From contig NZ_BMOD01000008.1 in NCBI RefSeq assembly GCF_014646895.1, forward strand, positions 132,349 through 196,348: a stretch of 64,000 bases of DNA, given 5' to 3'. Shown piece by piece: positions 51,468 through 60,650 of this stretch. A program made the translations under genes and the position numbers. Source of the stretch: Deinococcus roseus (GTDB lineage: Bacteria; Deinococcota; Deinococci; Deinococcales; Deinococcaceae). The first letter of the stretch is position 1. The number at the start of each line of letters is the position of its first letter. The notes beneath the pieces were generated by a model. It did not search any database. It saw only the letters and a list, made by a program, of their open reading frames with translations, and was not told the DNA's origin.

Positions 51468-53108
51468 TCAGTCCACCAGCATGGGGATCAGCACAGGGGT
51501 GCGCCCGGTGACTTTGCGCACAAATTTGCGCACTGCAGAGTACATGTCATCGCGAATGTCTTCCAGAGAGCGTTTTTCGCGTGTGCCAATTTCAATGACT
51601 TCCAGGGCCACATTGCGAATGCTGTTCTCCAGGTCGCGGTTGGTGCGCACAAAACCACGGGACACCAGTTCCACATGGGGCTCGGGGTGCAGCACAGCGG
51701 TGATGATCAGGATGCCGTCTTCAGACATGGTGCGGCGGTCCAGCAGGATCTCATCGTTGATGTCTCCCACACCCAGGCCATCCACGTACACATCGCCAGC
51801 AGGCACTTTACCAGAGATCTTGAATTCATCTTTGTTGATGCGGATGATGTCGCCGTTCTGGGCCACGATGATGCGTTTGGGGGGGTTGGGCAGGGCCTGG
51901 GCCAGACGGGCATGGTTGATCTGGTGGCGGGGCTCGCCGTGCCAGGGCAGGAAGTATTTGGGATTGACCAGGTTGAAGATCATCTTCAGTTCTTCCTGGC
52001 TGCCGTGTCCAGAGGCGTGCACCTTGTAGGTGGGCGGATAGTACACATCCACACCCAGCGAGTACAGGCGGTTGATCACAGCATTCACGGCTTCCTCGTT
52101 GCCTGGGATCGGACTCGAGGAGAGGATCACGGTGTCCCCGGCTTTGAGGCTCAGTTTGGCGTGGGTGCCAATGGCCAGACGGGACAGCACGCTCATGGGT
52201 TGCCCCTGTGAACCCGTGCACATGAACAGCACCTGATCGTCCTGCAGATCGCCCATCTCGTCGGTGCTGATCAGGGGATCTTTGAGGGTCAGGTACCCGA
52301 GGGTCTGGGCCACCTGGGCATATTTGACCATGCTGCGACCTTCCATCACCACGCGGCGACGGTGTTTTTCAGCGATGTGCACGATGTTCTGTACGCGGTG
52401 CACATGGGAAGCGAAGGTGGTCACAAAAACCCGGCCTCTGGCTCCGGCCACAATTTTCTCAATGGCACTGGCCACTTCCTGTTCACTGGTGGTCTGACCG
52501 GGCCTTTCGGCATTGGTGCTGTCTGAGATCAGGACCAGGGCACCTTCTGCGCCAGCCTGGGCCAGCTTGGAAAGGTGTGAGGGTTTGCCGTCGGTGGGGT
52601 GCTGTTCCAGCTTGAAGTCACCGGTGTGCACGATGCGGCCCACGGGGGTGTGAATGATCATTCCGGAGTTGTCGGGGATGGAGTGGGTCATGCGGAACAG
52701 GTCCACAGTGAAGTATTTGCTGAGCTTGATGCGGTCGTCGGTGGTGACCTCTTTCAGCATCAGATCGGCTTCCTTGACCCCGAATTCACTGAGTTTTTCT
52801 TTCAGCAGGCCCAGGGTCAGTTTTGCTCCGTAAATGGGCACACGGGGCAGGCGGGGCAGGATGTATGGTATGGCCCCGATGTGGTCTTCGTGACCGTGGG
52901 TGAGCACCCAGCCTTTGATCAGGCTGGCATGTTGCTGCAGGTAGTCGATGCGGGGAATGACCAGGTCAATTCCAGGCATGTGGGAATCGGGGAAGGCCAG
53001 ACCGCCATCCACGATCATGATTTCATCCGCGTAACGGAAGGCGAACATGTTCTTGCCAATTTCGCCCATTCCGCCCAGCGGAATGATTTCCAGGTGTTTT
53101 TCGCTCAT
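51468..53108 (-). CDS. rnj: Ribonuclease J
   Basis: The 546-residue metallo-beta-lactamase/beta-CASP protein has the zinc motif LTHGHEDHIGAIPY, DHIG ligands, HTGDFKLEQHPTDG, SDSTNAERPG and the beta-CASP region TGSQGQPMSVLSRLA with HASGHGSQEELK. It acts as endonuclease and 5'-3' exonuclease in mRNA turnover. AAGGAG precedes the ATG. The promoter region upstream carries a parS site. Confidence 0.96.
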   Translation of the reverse strand: MSEKHLEIIPLGGMGEIGKNMFAFRYADEIMIVDGGLAFPDSHMPGIDLVIPRIDYLQQHASLIKGWVLTHGHEDHIGAIPYILPRLPRVPIYGAKLTLGLLKEKLSEFGVKEADLMLKEVTTDDRIKLSKYFTVDLFRMTHSIPDNSGMIIHTPVGRIVHTGDFKLEQHPTDGKPSHLSKLAQAGAEGALVLISDSTNAERPGQTTSEQEVASAIEKIVAGARGRVFVTTFASHVHRVQNIVHIAEKHRRRVVMEGRSMVKYAQVAQTLGYLTLKDPLISTDEMGDLQDDQVLFMCTGSQGQPMSVLSRLAIGTHAKLSLKAGDTVILSSSPIPGNEEAVNAVINRLYSLGVDVYYPPTYKVHASGHGSQEELKMIFNLVNPKYFLPWHGEPRHQINHARLAQALPNPPKRIIVAQNGDIIRINKDEFKISGKVPAGDVYVDGLGVGDINDEILLDRRTMSEDGILIITAVLHPEPHVELVSRGFVRTNRDLENSIRNVALEVIEIGTREKRSLEDIRDDMYSAVRKFVRKVTGRTPVLIPMLVD

Positions 53109-53212
53109 TGTGCTCCTTGGGGTCGCTTGTGGTGTCTCAATGCTTAAAATTTCAATGGCGTCAAAGACGCAATATCAAAGGATTATATCAGGGTTTGCAA
53201 CAAAGCTCAATT

Positions 53213-53228
53213 TGTTTCACGTGAAACT
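53213..53228. promoter_or_regulatory. parS site (15 of 16)
   Basis: TGTTTCACGTGAAACT differs from the consensus only at the last base. It lies in the gap between rnj and the DUF4384 gene, 2.8 kb from parB. Confidence 0.88.
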
Positions 53229-53343
53229 GAGGACGGACACAGCCAGCGGTCTTCAGGCTGGATCAAGGCAAACTTCAGTCTTGCTTAAGAAATGAAAAGG
53301 TTTTTTTCACCGTCAGATCTGCCTGACTCTGTACGCTAAGGAC

Positions 53344-54219
53344 ATGAAACGCCATGCTGCAACTTTAAGCACACTTCTTCTGGGTTTTGCCCTTGCTGCT
53401 CCCCAGGTGAGCCCCCAGCGCATCATCGTCAACCCCGTTCCCACCAACCTGGAAGTCAGTGTCTGGCTGGACAAGAGCGGAACCAATCCTGCATACACCC
53501 CCGGTGAGAAAATCAAGATTTTCACCCGGATCAATCAGGACGCTTACGTTTACCTGTTCAATGTGGACCCGGATGGTCGGGTGGACATGATCCTTCCCAA
53601 CAAATACGCAGGTGGAGGCAACTTCATCAAGGCCAATGTCACCAAGACCTTCCCAGACAGGAACGATCCTTTTGAATATGAGATCACTGCACCTTACGGA
53701 ACCAACAAGGTGCTGGCCCTGGCCAGCAAAACCCAGCTCAATGTGAACGACATTGCCCGCTTTCAGTCGGGCCAGAGCAATGGTTTTGCCCAGAGCAATG
53801 TGCAGGGTCAAGAGCAACTGGCCCAGAAGCTTTCCATCATTGTGAAACCCATCCCGCAGGACAACTGGATCACTGCAACCACGCTGTACAAAGTGGTGGG
53901 CGGTGTGGTTGCTCCACCTCCAGCCCCTTCTTATGGTGATGTACACCTCAGCAACTATCCTGGTGCACGGGTCAGCGTGCAGAGCAAGAAAAATGACCGT
54001 CTGGTGCTGGACTTTACCACTGCAGATGAAACCGATTCGGTGTGGGACTTTTACCAGCATGACCTGGAAAATCAGGGCTACCGTCTGGTCAGCCTGAACC
54101 AGAAAAAGAACGATGTGGATGCCCGATTCACCCGCAAAGGTGGGCAGGAAGACGACACCATCACCGTCAAACTCAAATTCAAGAACAAAGGACGTTACAG
54201 TCTGGAACTGCGCTGGTAA
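53344..54219 (+). CDS. Secreted DUF4384-domain protein
   Basis: The 291-residue protein has a signal peptide (TLSTLLLGFALAAPQ). It continues with a DUF4384-like domain (~35-175: VWLDKSGTNPAYTPGEKIKI, DAYVYLFNVDPDGRVDMILP) and a separate C-terminal beta domain (~195-290). DUF4384 proteins are common in Deinococcus envelopes; function unknown. TACGCT lies 6 nt before the ATG (leaderless). Its last 25 nt overlap the end of the convergent oxidoreductase gene. Confidence 0.85.
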   Translation: MKRHAATLSTLLLGFALAAPQVSPQRIIVNPVPTNLEVSVWLDKSGTNPAYTPGEKIKIFTRINQDAYVYLFNVDPDGRVDMILPNKYAGGGNFIKANVTKTFPDRNDPFEYEITAPYGTNKVLALASKTQLNVNDIARFQSGQSNGFAQSNVQGQEQLAQKLSIIVKPIPQDNWITATTLYKVVGGVVAPPPAPSYGDVHLSNYPGARVSVQSKKNDRLVLDFTTADETDSVWDFYQHDLENQGYRLVSLNQKKNDVDARFTRKGGQEDDTITVKLKFKNKGRYSLELRW

Positions 54220-55619
54220 AGCGGTACAGCCTGACTGGAAACCTTCTGGCCCCTGAGCAGCACCCGCCACAACACCCTGGGATGAAACAGGGCCTGTGGC
54301 GGGTCAATCATGTTTAAAACCCGGTAAAAAGCCTCGGCCACCTCTTCGCTGCGGGTGGCTGCCTGTTGCATGCGAACCAGATAACGTTGCAAAACGCGGT
54401 CCATGGGAGAGATGGTGTGCTCAGGAAAGAAACGGCTGTCTTCCAGCTCCACCATGCTCCAGGCGGTTTTGAGGACAGGCTGAATTCTTTTGAAGAACCA
54501 GCGCCACAAATCCCGCAAATCCCCCTGGCTTTCGGAAAGACAGTCATGCAGATGTTGCGCTTCCAGCACGCCCACGGTGATGCCCTGTCCATAGGTGGGA
54601 TTGAAGCTGCACAGGGCATCTCCCATCACCAGCAAACCTCTGGGAAAGGTTTTCAATTTTTCAAAGTGTTTTCTGATGCTGCTGGGGATCAGGTGGCGCA
54701 GGGGGTCGGTCAGGGGTTCTGCAGTCAGCAACACCTGATGCAGGTCAGGAACAGGCAGGGACTGGGCAAATTTGAGGATGCCTTCCGGGGTGGGTTCAGG
54801 ATGGTCAGAACACCATCCCGCCAGGGTGACACTCCATTGATCATCCTCAATGGGCAAGGCCATGCCAGCGCGGGTCTCTGCCGGTGCTGCCGGCGTGATC
54901 ACCAGGGCCTGTCCTTTCAGGGGATCAGGAGAAGGAAACCGGTACCTGCAGGTGACGTACCCCACTTTGGCCGGGATTTCCGATTCTTTAGGAGCGACAA
55001 AACCCAGTTGAACCAACCACTGTTTGACATGGGAACCCCGACCAGAGCAGTCGATGACCAGCTGGGCAGACAACTCCTGTTCTCCCTGGGGGGTTTGAAC
55101 TTTCAGTCCATGGATGGCCTGTTCTCTGGGTGATGCCTCTGAAAGCAACCCCAGCACCTTGTGGGCAGGCAGCAATTGCACATTCTGCAGTTTTTCCACC
55201 TGTTTTCTGAGGGTGGTTTCCAGCAGGGCCCTGCTGCAGGAGAGGGCAGACACCCCGGTGCGCATGTTGCGTTTCCAGCCTCCCCACTGGTACCAGTGGG
55301 CATAGGTTCCAATGTCGGTTTTGTGGGCTCCTTGCTGCAGCATTTCCCGCTCAAGGTCTGGAAACAGCTCAGTGAGCTGCTGAAAGCCCTGACCCAGCAA
55401 AACATGCGATTGCAAATATTGTGGAACACCCCTGCGGATTGTTTCATCCAGGGGATCTTTTTCCAGAATCAAAACACGTTCAAAAAATTCACTCAATACA
55501 CGGGCAGCGCATAAACCACTGAAACTGGCACCAATCACCACAGCCTGCTTTAAACCCTGGGCCTGAAACGTGCCCATTTGTGAAGTGCTGGCCTGCGATG
55601 CGGGCATCAGAAACCCCAT
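54195..55619 (-). CDS. FAD-dependent oxidoreductase (geranylgeranyl-reductase/monooxygenase-like)
   Basis: The 474-residue protein has the dinucleotide fold AVVIGASFSGLCAARVLSEF (~26-45), the second FAD block VMGDALCSFNPTYGQGITVG (~338-357) and a family-typical DCSGRGSHVK. Relatives include flavin-dependent halogenases, monooxygenases and prenyl reductases. No halogenase lysine motif (GWxWxIP) is visible. A role in lipid or pigment modification is possible but unproven. Confidence 0.8.
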   Translation of the reverse strand: MGFLMPASQASTSQMGTFQAQGLKQAVVIGASFSGLCAARVLSEFFERVLILEKDPLDETIRRGVPQYLQSHVLLGQGFQQLTELFPDLEREMLQQGAHKTDIGTYAHWYQWGGWKRNMRTGVSALSCSRALLETTLRKQVEKLQNVQLLPAHKVLGLLSEASPREQAIHGLKVQTPQGEQELSAQLVIDCSGRGSHVKQWLVQLGFVAPKESEIPAKVGYVTCRYRFPSPDPLKGQALVITPAAPAETRAGMALPIEDDQWSVTLAGWCSDHPEPTPEGILKFAQSLPVPDLHQVLLTAEPLTDPLRHLIPSSIRKHFEKLKTFPRGLLVMGDALCSFNPTYGQGITVGVLEAQHLHDCLSESQGDLRDLWRWFFKRIQPVLKTAWSMVELEDSRFFPEHTISPMDRVLQRYLVRMQQAATRSEEVAEAFYRVLNMIDPPQALFHPRVLWRVLLRGQKVSSQAVPLYQRSSRL

Positions 55620-55765
55620 CCCATCAAAAATAAATACAGCTGCATTTTTTCAGTTTACTGTGCCACAAGCGTAAGTCCTGTGGTTTTCAGCACATCGGGA
55701 TTTCCCTTATTCCAATCTGAAAAAACATCAACCCTGAAACATAACCTTTAAAACCCCCAGGTGTT

Positions 55766-55903
55766 TCAGGGCTGGTGGTGATGGGTGGGAGGATGGGCAT
55801 CCAGATGTTCAAAGATTTTTTCCAGCAATGAATACACCCCCATCACCATCAGGGAAAGCACAATTGCACAAATGATTGCAAACACCAGGGCGGTGATCAG
55901 CAT
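55766..55903 (-). CDS. Small membrane protein, 45 residues, His-rich tail
   Basis: The ATG at 55903 has an excellent Shine-Dalgarno (AAAGGAGGGCAGC, 55904-55916). The frame encodes one membrane helix (LITALVFAIICAIVLSLMVM), an amphipathic segment and a tail rich in His and Pro (HPPTHHHQP). No homologue comes to mind. The tail could bind Zn2+, Ni2+ or Co2+. The only other content of 55620-56038 is AT-rich spacer. Confidence 0.7.
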   Translation of the reverse strand: MLITALVFAIICAIVLSLMVMGVYSLLEKIFEHLDAHPPTHHHQP

Positions 55904-56038
55904 GCTGCCCTCCTTTTCTCAATGAATGAGATCAGTTTAGCGCTGCTGGCTTATGTTGCGCTGAAAACATCTGAGAGAAATCTGAAAAACATGAGCGAAT
56001 TGTTGGCGGGAACACCAACGCCGTGACCCAGCAGCCCC

Positions 56039-56079
56039 ACAACAGAAAGCCGCGTCTTTTGGACGCGGCTTTCTGTTGT
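56039..56079. terminator. Strong bidirectional terminator after tRNA-Ile
   Basis: An 18-bp perfect stem (56039-56056 with 56062-56079, loop TTTTG) lies just downstream of tRNA-Ile on the minus strand. Its GC-rich core is flanked by A/T-rich ends. Confidence 0.8.
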
Positions 56080-56086
56080 TCTGGTT

Positions 56087-56163
<77 letters not shown>

Positions 56164-56228
56164 ACAAGGCGAAAGAAATAATAGCAGCTTATGTGCGAAC
56201 TGTCAATTGGTCGGTTCCTCTGGGCGCA

Positions 56229-57389
56229 TTAGTGCTCTCTGGGAGAGTACAGCTTGCTGTATTCATCCATGGCAAAACGGTCGGTCATGCCTGCAACGTA
56301 ATCGCAAATGGTGCGTTCCAAACCCAGCAGAGGCACACAAGCCTGCACGTGCAGGGGAAGCAGCCTGGGGTGTTTCAGGTAGGCCGAAAACAACCCATCA
56401 ATGAAATGCTCTGCCCTGAACGTCTGCTGGATTTTGCTGGGATGGTAATAAAGGTGCTGATACAGAAAAGCCTTCAATTCTGCCATGTGTTGTTGCATGG
56501 TCGGGCTGAAAGCCACCAGCACTCCGGGGTGATCCCGGATCTGCTGGGGACTTTGAATGTGGTTTTGCTGCAAGCGCTTTTCGGTTTCCTGCAGGATGTC
56601 GTTGATGATCCAGCCCAGCAACTCCCGGATCAGTCTTCTGCGGCTCAATTCACTGAGGGGGGTGGTGTCCAGTTGCAGTTTGTCGGTCAATTCTTGCCAG
56701 ATGGGCAGGTTTTGCAGCAGGTGGGGCGTCAGGATGCCCGCTTTGAGGCCATCATCGAGGTCATGGGTGTTGTAGGCCACACCATCTGCGATGGCTGCAA
56801 TCTGGGCTTCCAGGCCAGGCCGGAACTGGGGTTCAAAGGGAGCTGCAAAAGCTGGAAAGCGTTCTGCATCTGCATCGTGCTTGACCATGCCTTCCAGGGT
56901 TTCCCAGCTCAGGTTCAGTCCAGAAAAATCCTGGTAGCGCTTCTCCAGTTCTGTGACAATGCGAAAAGCCTGCTCGTTGTGGTTGAAGCTTCCAGCGTTT
57001 CTGGACTTCATCCAGTGGTCGAGCTGGTGTTCCCCGGCATGACCAAAAGGCGGATGACCCAGGTCATGGGACAGGGCAATGGTCTCGGTGAGGGTTTCGT
57101 TGACGCCAAGGGCCACCGCCATGGACCGTGCCACCTGGGCCACTTCCAGCGTGTGGGTGAGTCGGGTGCGGTAATAATCCCCCTCGTGGTTCACAAACAC
57201 CTGGGTCTTGTACTCCAGCCGACGGAAAGCGGTGGTGTGCAAAATGCGGTCCCGGTCTTTCTGAAAGGGAAGGCGGTGCTCGCTTTCTGGCTCGGGATGG
57301 AGCCTGCCTCTGGTGTGCAAATTCAATGTGGCATAAGGGAGCAGGGCCTGCTGTTCCTGCTGCATGAGTTGAAGTCTTGAAAGCAACAT
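56229..57389 (-). CDS. dgt: dGTP triphosphohydrolase (HD domain)
   Basis: The protein has RDRILHTTAFRRLEYKTQVF, the HD metal site RLTHTLEVAQVARSMA and LSHDLGHPPFGHAGE, and later a conserved helical region. It hydrolyses dGTP (or other dNTPs) to the nucleoside and triphosphate. Start 57389 (386 residues) gives the usual N-terminus; the open frame reaches 57437 with no family similarity. It is the closest gene upstream of the tRNA on the same strand. Confidence 0.9.
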   Translation of the reverse strand: MLLSRLQLMQQEQQALLPYATLNLHTRGRLHPEPESEHRLPFQKDRDRILHTTAFRRLEYKTQVFVNHEGDYYRTRLTHTLEVAQVARSMAVALGVNETLTETIALSHDLGHPPFGHAGEHQLDHWMKSRNAGSFNHNEQAFRIVTELEKRYQDFSGLNLSWETLEGMVKHDADAERFPAFAAPFEPQFRPGLEAQIAAIADGVAYNTHDLDDGLKAGILTPHLLQNLPIWQELTDKLQLDTTPLSELSRRRLIRELLGWIINDILQETEKRLQQNHIQSPQQIRDHPGVLVAFSPTMQQHMAELKAFLYQHLYYHPSKIQQTFRAEHFIDGLFSAYLKHPRLLPLHVQACVPLLGLERTICDYVAGMTDRFAMDEYSKLYSPREH

Positions 57390-57416
57390 GCCTTCATTCT
57401 GGACCAAAAGACCAGC

Positions 57417-57444
57417 AAAAAACCTCCTGAAACACACAGGAGGT
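57417..57444 (-). terminator. Terminator of pfkA
   Basis: ACCTCCTG (57422-57429) pairs with CAGGAGGT (57437-57444). On the minus strand the stem is followed by six T. Confidence 0.8.
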
Positions 57445-57463
57445 CTGAAGAACGTTTGTGGGA

Positions 57464-58426
57464 TTACACAGAAAGGGTTTTGACACAGCTTCTCAGGTGT
57501 GCGTTGACATCTTTGCGTTTTTCCCAGGTGTCGGCCAGAGGGGTGTGGGAGATGTCGTGGTTGGTGACCCCGATCATCACATCGTTTTTGCCTTCCACCA
57601 GCGCCTGCACAGCTGCTTCTCCCAGACGGGAAGCCAAAATGCGGTCTTCGGCTTTGGGGCTGCCTCCACGTTGCACGTGACCCAGAATGGTCAATCTGGA
57701 TTCAAAACCTGCAGCTTCGATGGCATCTTGCACGCCCTGACCACCACCAGGATAACCCTCGGCAACAATCACAAAGCTGGATTTCTTGCCTTTGGCTTCG
57801 CTTTCTTTGAGGGTGTGGATCACCTCTTCAATGGGGGTAGGGTGCTCGGGAAGCAGCACTTCCTCTGCACCGGAAGCGATACCAACGTCAAGGGCAATGA
57901 AGCCAGCGTGGCGTCCCATCACTTCCACCACAAAAATCCGCTCGTGGCTGGCTCCGGTGTCCCGCAGCTTGTCAATGCAGTCCAGGGCCGTGTCCACCGC
58001 TGTGAAGTATCCGATGGTGTAATCGGTTCCGTACAGGTCGTTGTCGATGGTGCCAGGCAAGCCCACCACTTTGAATCCGTGTTCGGTGTGCAGGTAATGG
58101 GCACCGTGGAAACTGCCGTCTCCACCCACGCACACCAGACCGTCGATGTCCCATTTTTTCAGTTGCTCGGCAGCTTTTGCACGCCCTTCAGGGTTGCGGA
58201 ACTCTTTGGAACGGGCGGTCAGCAGGATGGTGCCTCCGCGCTGGATGGTGTTGGCCACATCCCGGGGGCCGAGCAGCCGCATGTCGCCTTCAATCATGCC
58301 CTGATAGCCGCGCATGATGCCGACCACTTCAATTCCTTTTCCAGTGGCTGCACGCACCACAGCACGCACAGCCGCATTCATGCCAGGGGCGTCGCCCCCA
58401 CTGGTAAACACAGCGATTCGTTTCAT
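57464..58426 (-). CDS. pfkA: 6-phosphofructokinase
   Basis: The 320-residue protein has TSGGDAPGMNAAVRAVVRAA, GGDGSFHGA, the catalytic block GTIDNDLYGTDYTIGYFTAV, VVEVMGRHAGFIAL and LGHVQRGGSPKAEDRILASR. It is the standard bacterial ATP-dependent enzyme of glycolysis. GAGGGATAGAGAC lies before the ATG. It is 39 nt downstream of rsmI, probably the same transcript. Confidence 0.97.
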   Translation of the reverse strand: MKRIAVFTSGGDAPGMNAAVRAVVRAATGKGIEVVGIMRGYQGMIEGDMRLLGPRDVANTIQRGGTILLTARSKEFRNPEGRAKAAEQLKKWDIDGLVCVGGDGSFHGAHYLHTEHGFKVVGLPGTIDNDLYGTDYTIGYFTAVDTALDCIDKLRDTGASHERIFVVEVMGRHAGFIALDVGIASGAEEVLLPEHPTPIEEVIHTLKESEAKGKKSSFVIVAEGYPGGGQGVQDAIEAAGFESRLTILGHVQRGGSPKAEDRILASRLGEAAVQALVEGKNDVMIGVTNHDISHTPLADTWEKRKDVNAHLRSCVKTLSV

Positions 58427-58465
58427 GTCTCTATCCCTCTTCCTGAATGCCCACGGCTTTGTCCT

Positions 58466-59287
58466 TCAGCTGGACGATTCACGCAACTCTAAGGCTACCA
58501 TGTAAGCGTCATTCTTACGCAAACCTGCCTTGATGAGTTCGTCCCGCACCTCACGGGTGGAGAGGCCATCCTGATAGAGCTTGCGGGCCAGTTCCCGGAA
58601 ATCCAGTCCTTGAGTGGGATCCTGGGCAGCGGCAGGGGAGAGCACCACCACAATCTCTCCCTTGATGCCCTTCTGGAAGTGATCCAGGGCCTGCTGCAAG
58701 CTGCCCCGGTAGGTTTCTTCAAATTTCTTGCTGAGCTCACGGGTGATGCTGACCTGACGTTCTGGACCACACAGCTTTTTGAGTTCCTCCAGGGTGTCCA
58801 GCAAACGGTGTGGGCTTTCATAGAAAGCACTGGTGTGGGTGCGTTCGATCATGGTCTGCACCCGGTTCTTGCGCTCAGAGCCAGAACGGGGCAAGAACCC
58901 CTCGAAGGTGAAAGGCTGGGTGGGCAGACCAGAAAGCACCAGGGCAGGAATCAATGCAGTGGGACCGGGCAGCACCTCAATGTGCCCTCCCAGGTTCAAC
59001 ACAATCTGAACCAGTTCTGCACCGGGATCGCTGATCCCAGGGGTGCCTGCATCGCTGACAAAAGCCAGCCTGGGATACTTTTCCAGCACCCCCTCTGCGC
59101 GGTCTCTGATGGTGTGCTGGTCCAGGCGGACCAGGGGCTTGTCGATGCCGAAGTGCTTCAGGAGGATGCCGGTGTGACGGGTGTCCTCGGCGGCAACGGC
59201 ATCACAGTTTTTCAGGACCTCCAGGGCCCTGAGGGTGATGTCCGATAAATTGCCTACTGGCGTGGGAACAAGGGTGACATGAATCAC
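58466..59287 (-). CDS. rsmI: 16S rRNA (cytidine1402-2'-O)-methyltransferase
   Basis: The 273-residue protein has LVPTPVGNLSDITLRALEVL, VAAEDTRHTGILLKHFGI, VSDAGTPGISDPGAELVQ and the LPGPTALIPALVLSGLP block of the tetrapyrrole-methylase fold. It methylates C1402 in the decoding centre. A TAGACT element and AAGGGTG precede the ATG. pfkA follows. Confidence 0.96.
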   Translation of the reverse strand: MIHVTLVPTPVGNLSDITLRALEVLKNCDAVAAEDTRHTGILLKHFGIDKPLVRLDQHTIRDRAEGVLEKYPRLAFVSDAGTPGISDPGAELVQIVLNLGGHIEVLPGPTALIPALVLSGLPTQPFTFEGFLPRSGSERKNRVQTMIERTHTSAFYESPHRLLDTLEELKKLCGPERQVSITRELSKKFEETYRGSLQQALDHFQKGIKGEIVVVLSPAAAQDPTQGLDFRELARKLYQDGLSTREVRDELIKAGLRKNDAYMVALELRESSS

Positions 59288-59350
59288 CCTTACAGTCTAA
59301 AGGGTGATTTTGCCACCAGGTGAAGCAGAAGTTGAAATCAGAGGCTCAAG

Positions 59351-59560
59351 TCATTCCAGCGACAGCTTTTCAGCATAAATGGGCTGGGTCTTGATGCGAA
59401 CTTTGGCACGTTTGTTGCGACGAATACGGAGTGCGTTGCTGATGGTGGCGCGCAACAGTTCTGCTTCGCCCACAGTGACAGTGACCACTGTGCCGTCGGG
59501 AAGTTTGACCCCTTCCAGAACGACCACGCCGTCCACCACCACGCCTTTGTAAGCCTTCAC
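59351..59560 (-). CDS. AF2212-like (DUF104-type) small protein
   Basis: The 69-residue frame starts with GTG at 59560, 4-nt overlap with the preceding gene, and GGAGGAAGTATT as ribosome binding site. The N-terminal half (KGVVVDGVVVLEGVKLPDGT, VVTVTVGE) has the short beta-hairpin of AF2212-like proteins, which are often antitoxin-like. The C-terminal half is very basic. No toxin is adjacent. Confidence 0.6.
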   Translation of the reverse strand: MKAYKGVVVDGVVVLEGVKLPDGTVVTVTVGEAELLRATISNALRIRRNKRAKVRIKTQPIYAEKLSLE

Positions 59561-59970
59561 AATACTTCCTCCTGCGATCTCAGGGCTTGCAGTCGGGTCA
59601 GGATGGCCTGCCCGTCTTTGCCCTCGGACCTCTGCAACTCCAGATAACGCTGGTAAACGGCAATGGCCTCGCGGCGTTTGCCGACCCTGAGCAGCAATTC
59701 CCCCAGGTGTTCTCCTCCCACATAGTATGCACTGTCTGAGTTTGGACTTTGTGAGGTTTGTGCTTTTGCCTGCTCGATCTTGCTGACGGTGTTGCGGTAC
59801 CTGGAAACCCGCATTCTGACCCACTGGGTCAGGAAAAGCAGGAACGCCAGCAGCACCACCGTGATCACAATGGTGGACCTGGCCACGCCAACGCTGTTCG
59901 CAATCCTCACCAGCACTGGAAAGGAAAACGCGAACACCATCACAAATGCCAGAACCGCCGCATAATTCAT
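59557..59970 (-). CDS. Membrane-anchored TPR-like protein
   Basis: The 137-residue protein has two N-terminal membrane helices (VLAFVMVFAFSFPVLVRI, STIVITVVLLAFLLFLTQWV), a basic linker and a C-terminal helical pair (HLGELLLRVGKRREAIAVYQ) like one TPR unit. Start 59970 is the first ATG. Function is unknown. It is coupled by 4 nt to the small basic protein downstream. Confidence 0.7.
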   Translation of the reverse strand: MNYAAVLAFVMVFAFSFPVLVRIANSVGVARSTIVITVVLLAFLLFLTQWVRMRVSRYRNTVSKIEQAKAQTSQSPNSDSAYYVGGEHLGELLLRVGKRREAIAVYQRYLELQRSEGKDGQAILTRLQALRSQEEVL

Positions 59971-60082
59971 ACTTCTCTGGTCAGTGTACTCCAAAAGCCT
60001 GAATTTCCAAAGGGGAGAACGGTATTTTTATTCACCAGAACAGGGTTTTTCCTGGCTTCTGTGCTTGTGCTAGGGTGAAGTC

Positions 60083-60517
60083 ATGAGACTGCATTTCATC
60101 ACGGTGGGAGAACCCCGCCTGGATTACGCGAAACGCGGCTGGGAGGAGTACCACCAGCGTCTGACCCGCTACCACAAATTGAAGACCACCCGCCTGAAAG
60201 ACAGAGCAGATCCCACCCAGGACATCCTCAAAGCCACCGGAAACGCTTACCTGATGCTGCTGGACCCCAGAGGCAAGCAGTTCACCAGCGAGGAACTGTC
60301 CATGCATCTGGAACAGGTGGCGCTCTCTGGACATGGAGAGATGGCCCTGGTGATTGGCGGCCCCGATGGTCACAGCGATGAGCTGCGCAGCAAAGCCCAT
60401 TTTTTGTGGAGCATGGGAAAACTCACCTTTCCACATGATCTGGCCATGGTGGTGATGCTCGAAGCCCTGTACCGGGCCAGCACCATCGCCAAAGGAGAAC
60501 CTTACCATCGGGGGTAG
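60083..60517 (+). CDS. rlmH: 23S rRNA (pseudouridine1915-N3)-methyltransferase
   Basis: The 144-residue SPOUT protein has LHFITVGEPRLDYAKRGWEE, LMLLDPRGKQFTSEELSMHL, VIGGPDGHSDELR and the C-terminal ALYRASTIAKGEPYHRG (usual PYHR ending). It methylates the ribosomal intersubunit bridge. TAGGGT lies 6 nt before the ATG (leaderless). Confidence 0.96.
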   Translation: MRLHFITVGEPRLDYAKRGWEEYHQRLTRYHKLKTTRLKDRADPTQDILKATGNAYLMLLDPRGKQFTSEELSMHLEQVALSGHGEMALVIGGPDGHSDELRSKAHFLWSMGKLTFPHDLAMVVMLEALYRASTIAKGEPYHRG

Positions 60518-60650
60518 GACCTGGAGACAAAACCTTGATGGGGGTGCAGCATGTGTCCGGGTTTGCCATTGCAGGCAGCCAGACTGATAAAATGGAACCA
60601 AGTTCAAAATTTCATCTTCGCTGCCCTTCACGGCAGACCTGGAGGTTTTC

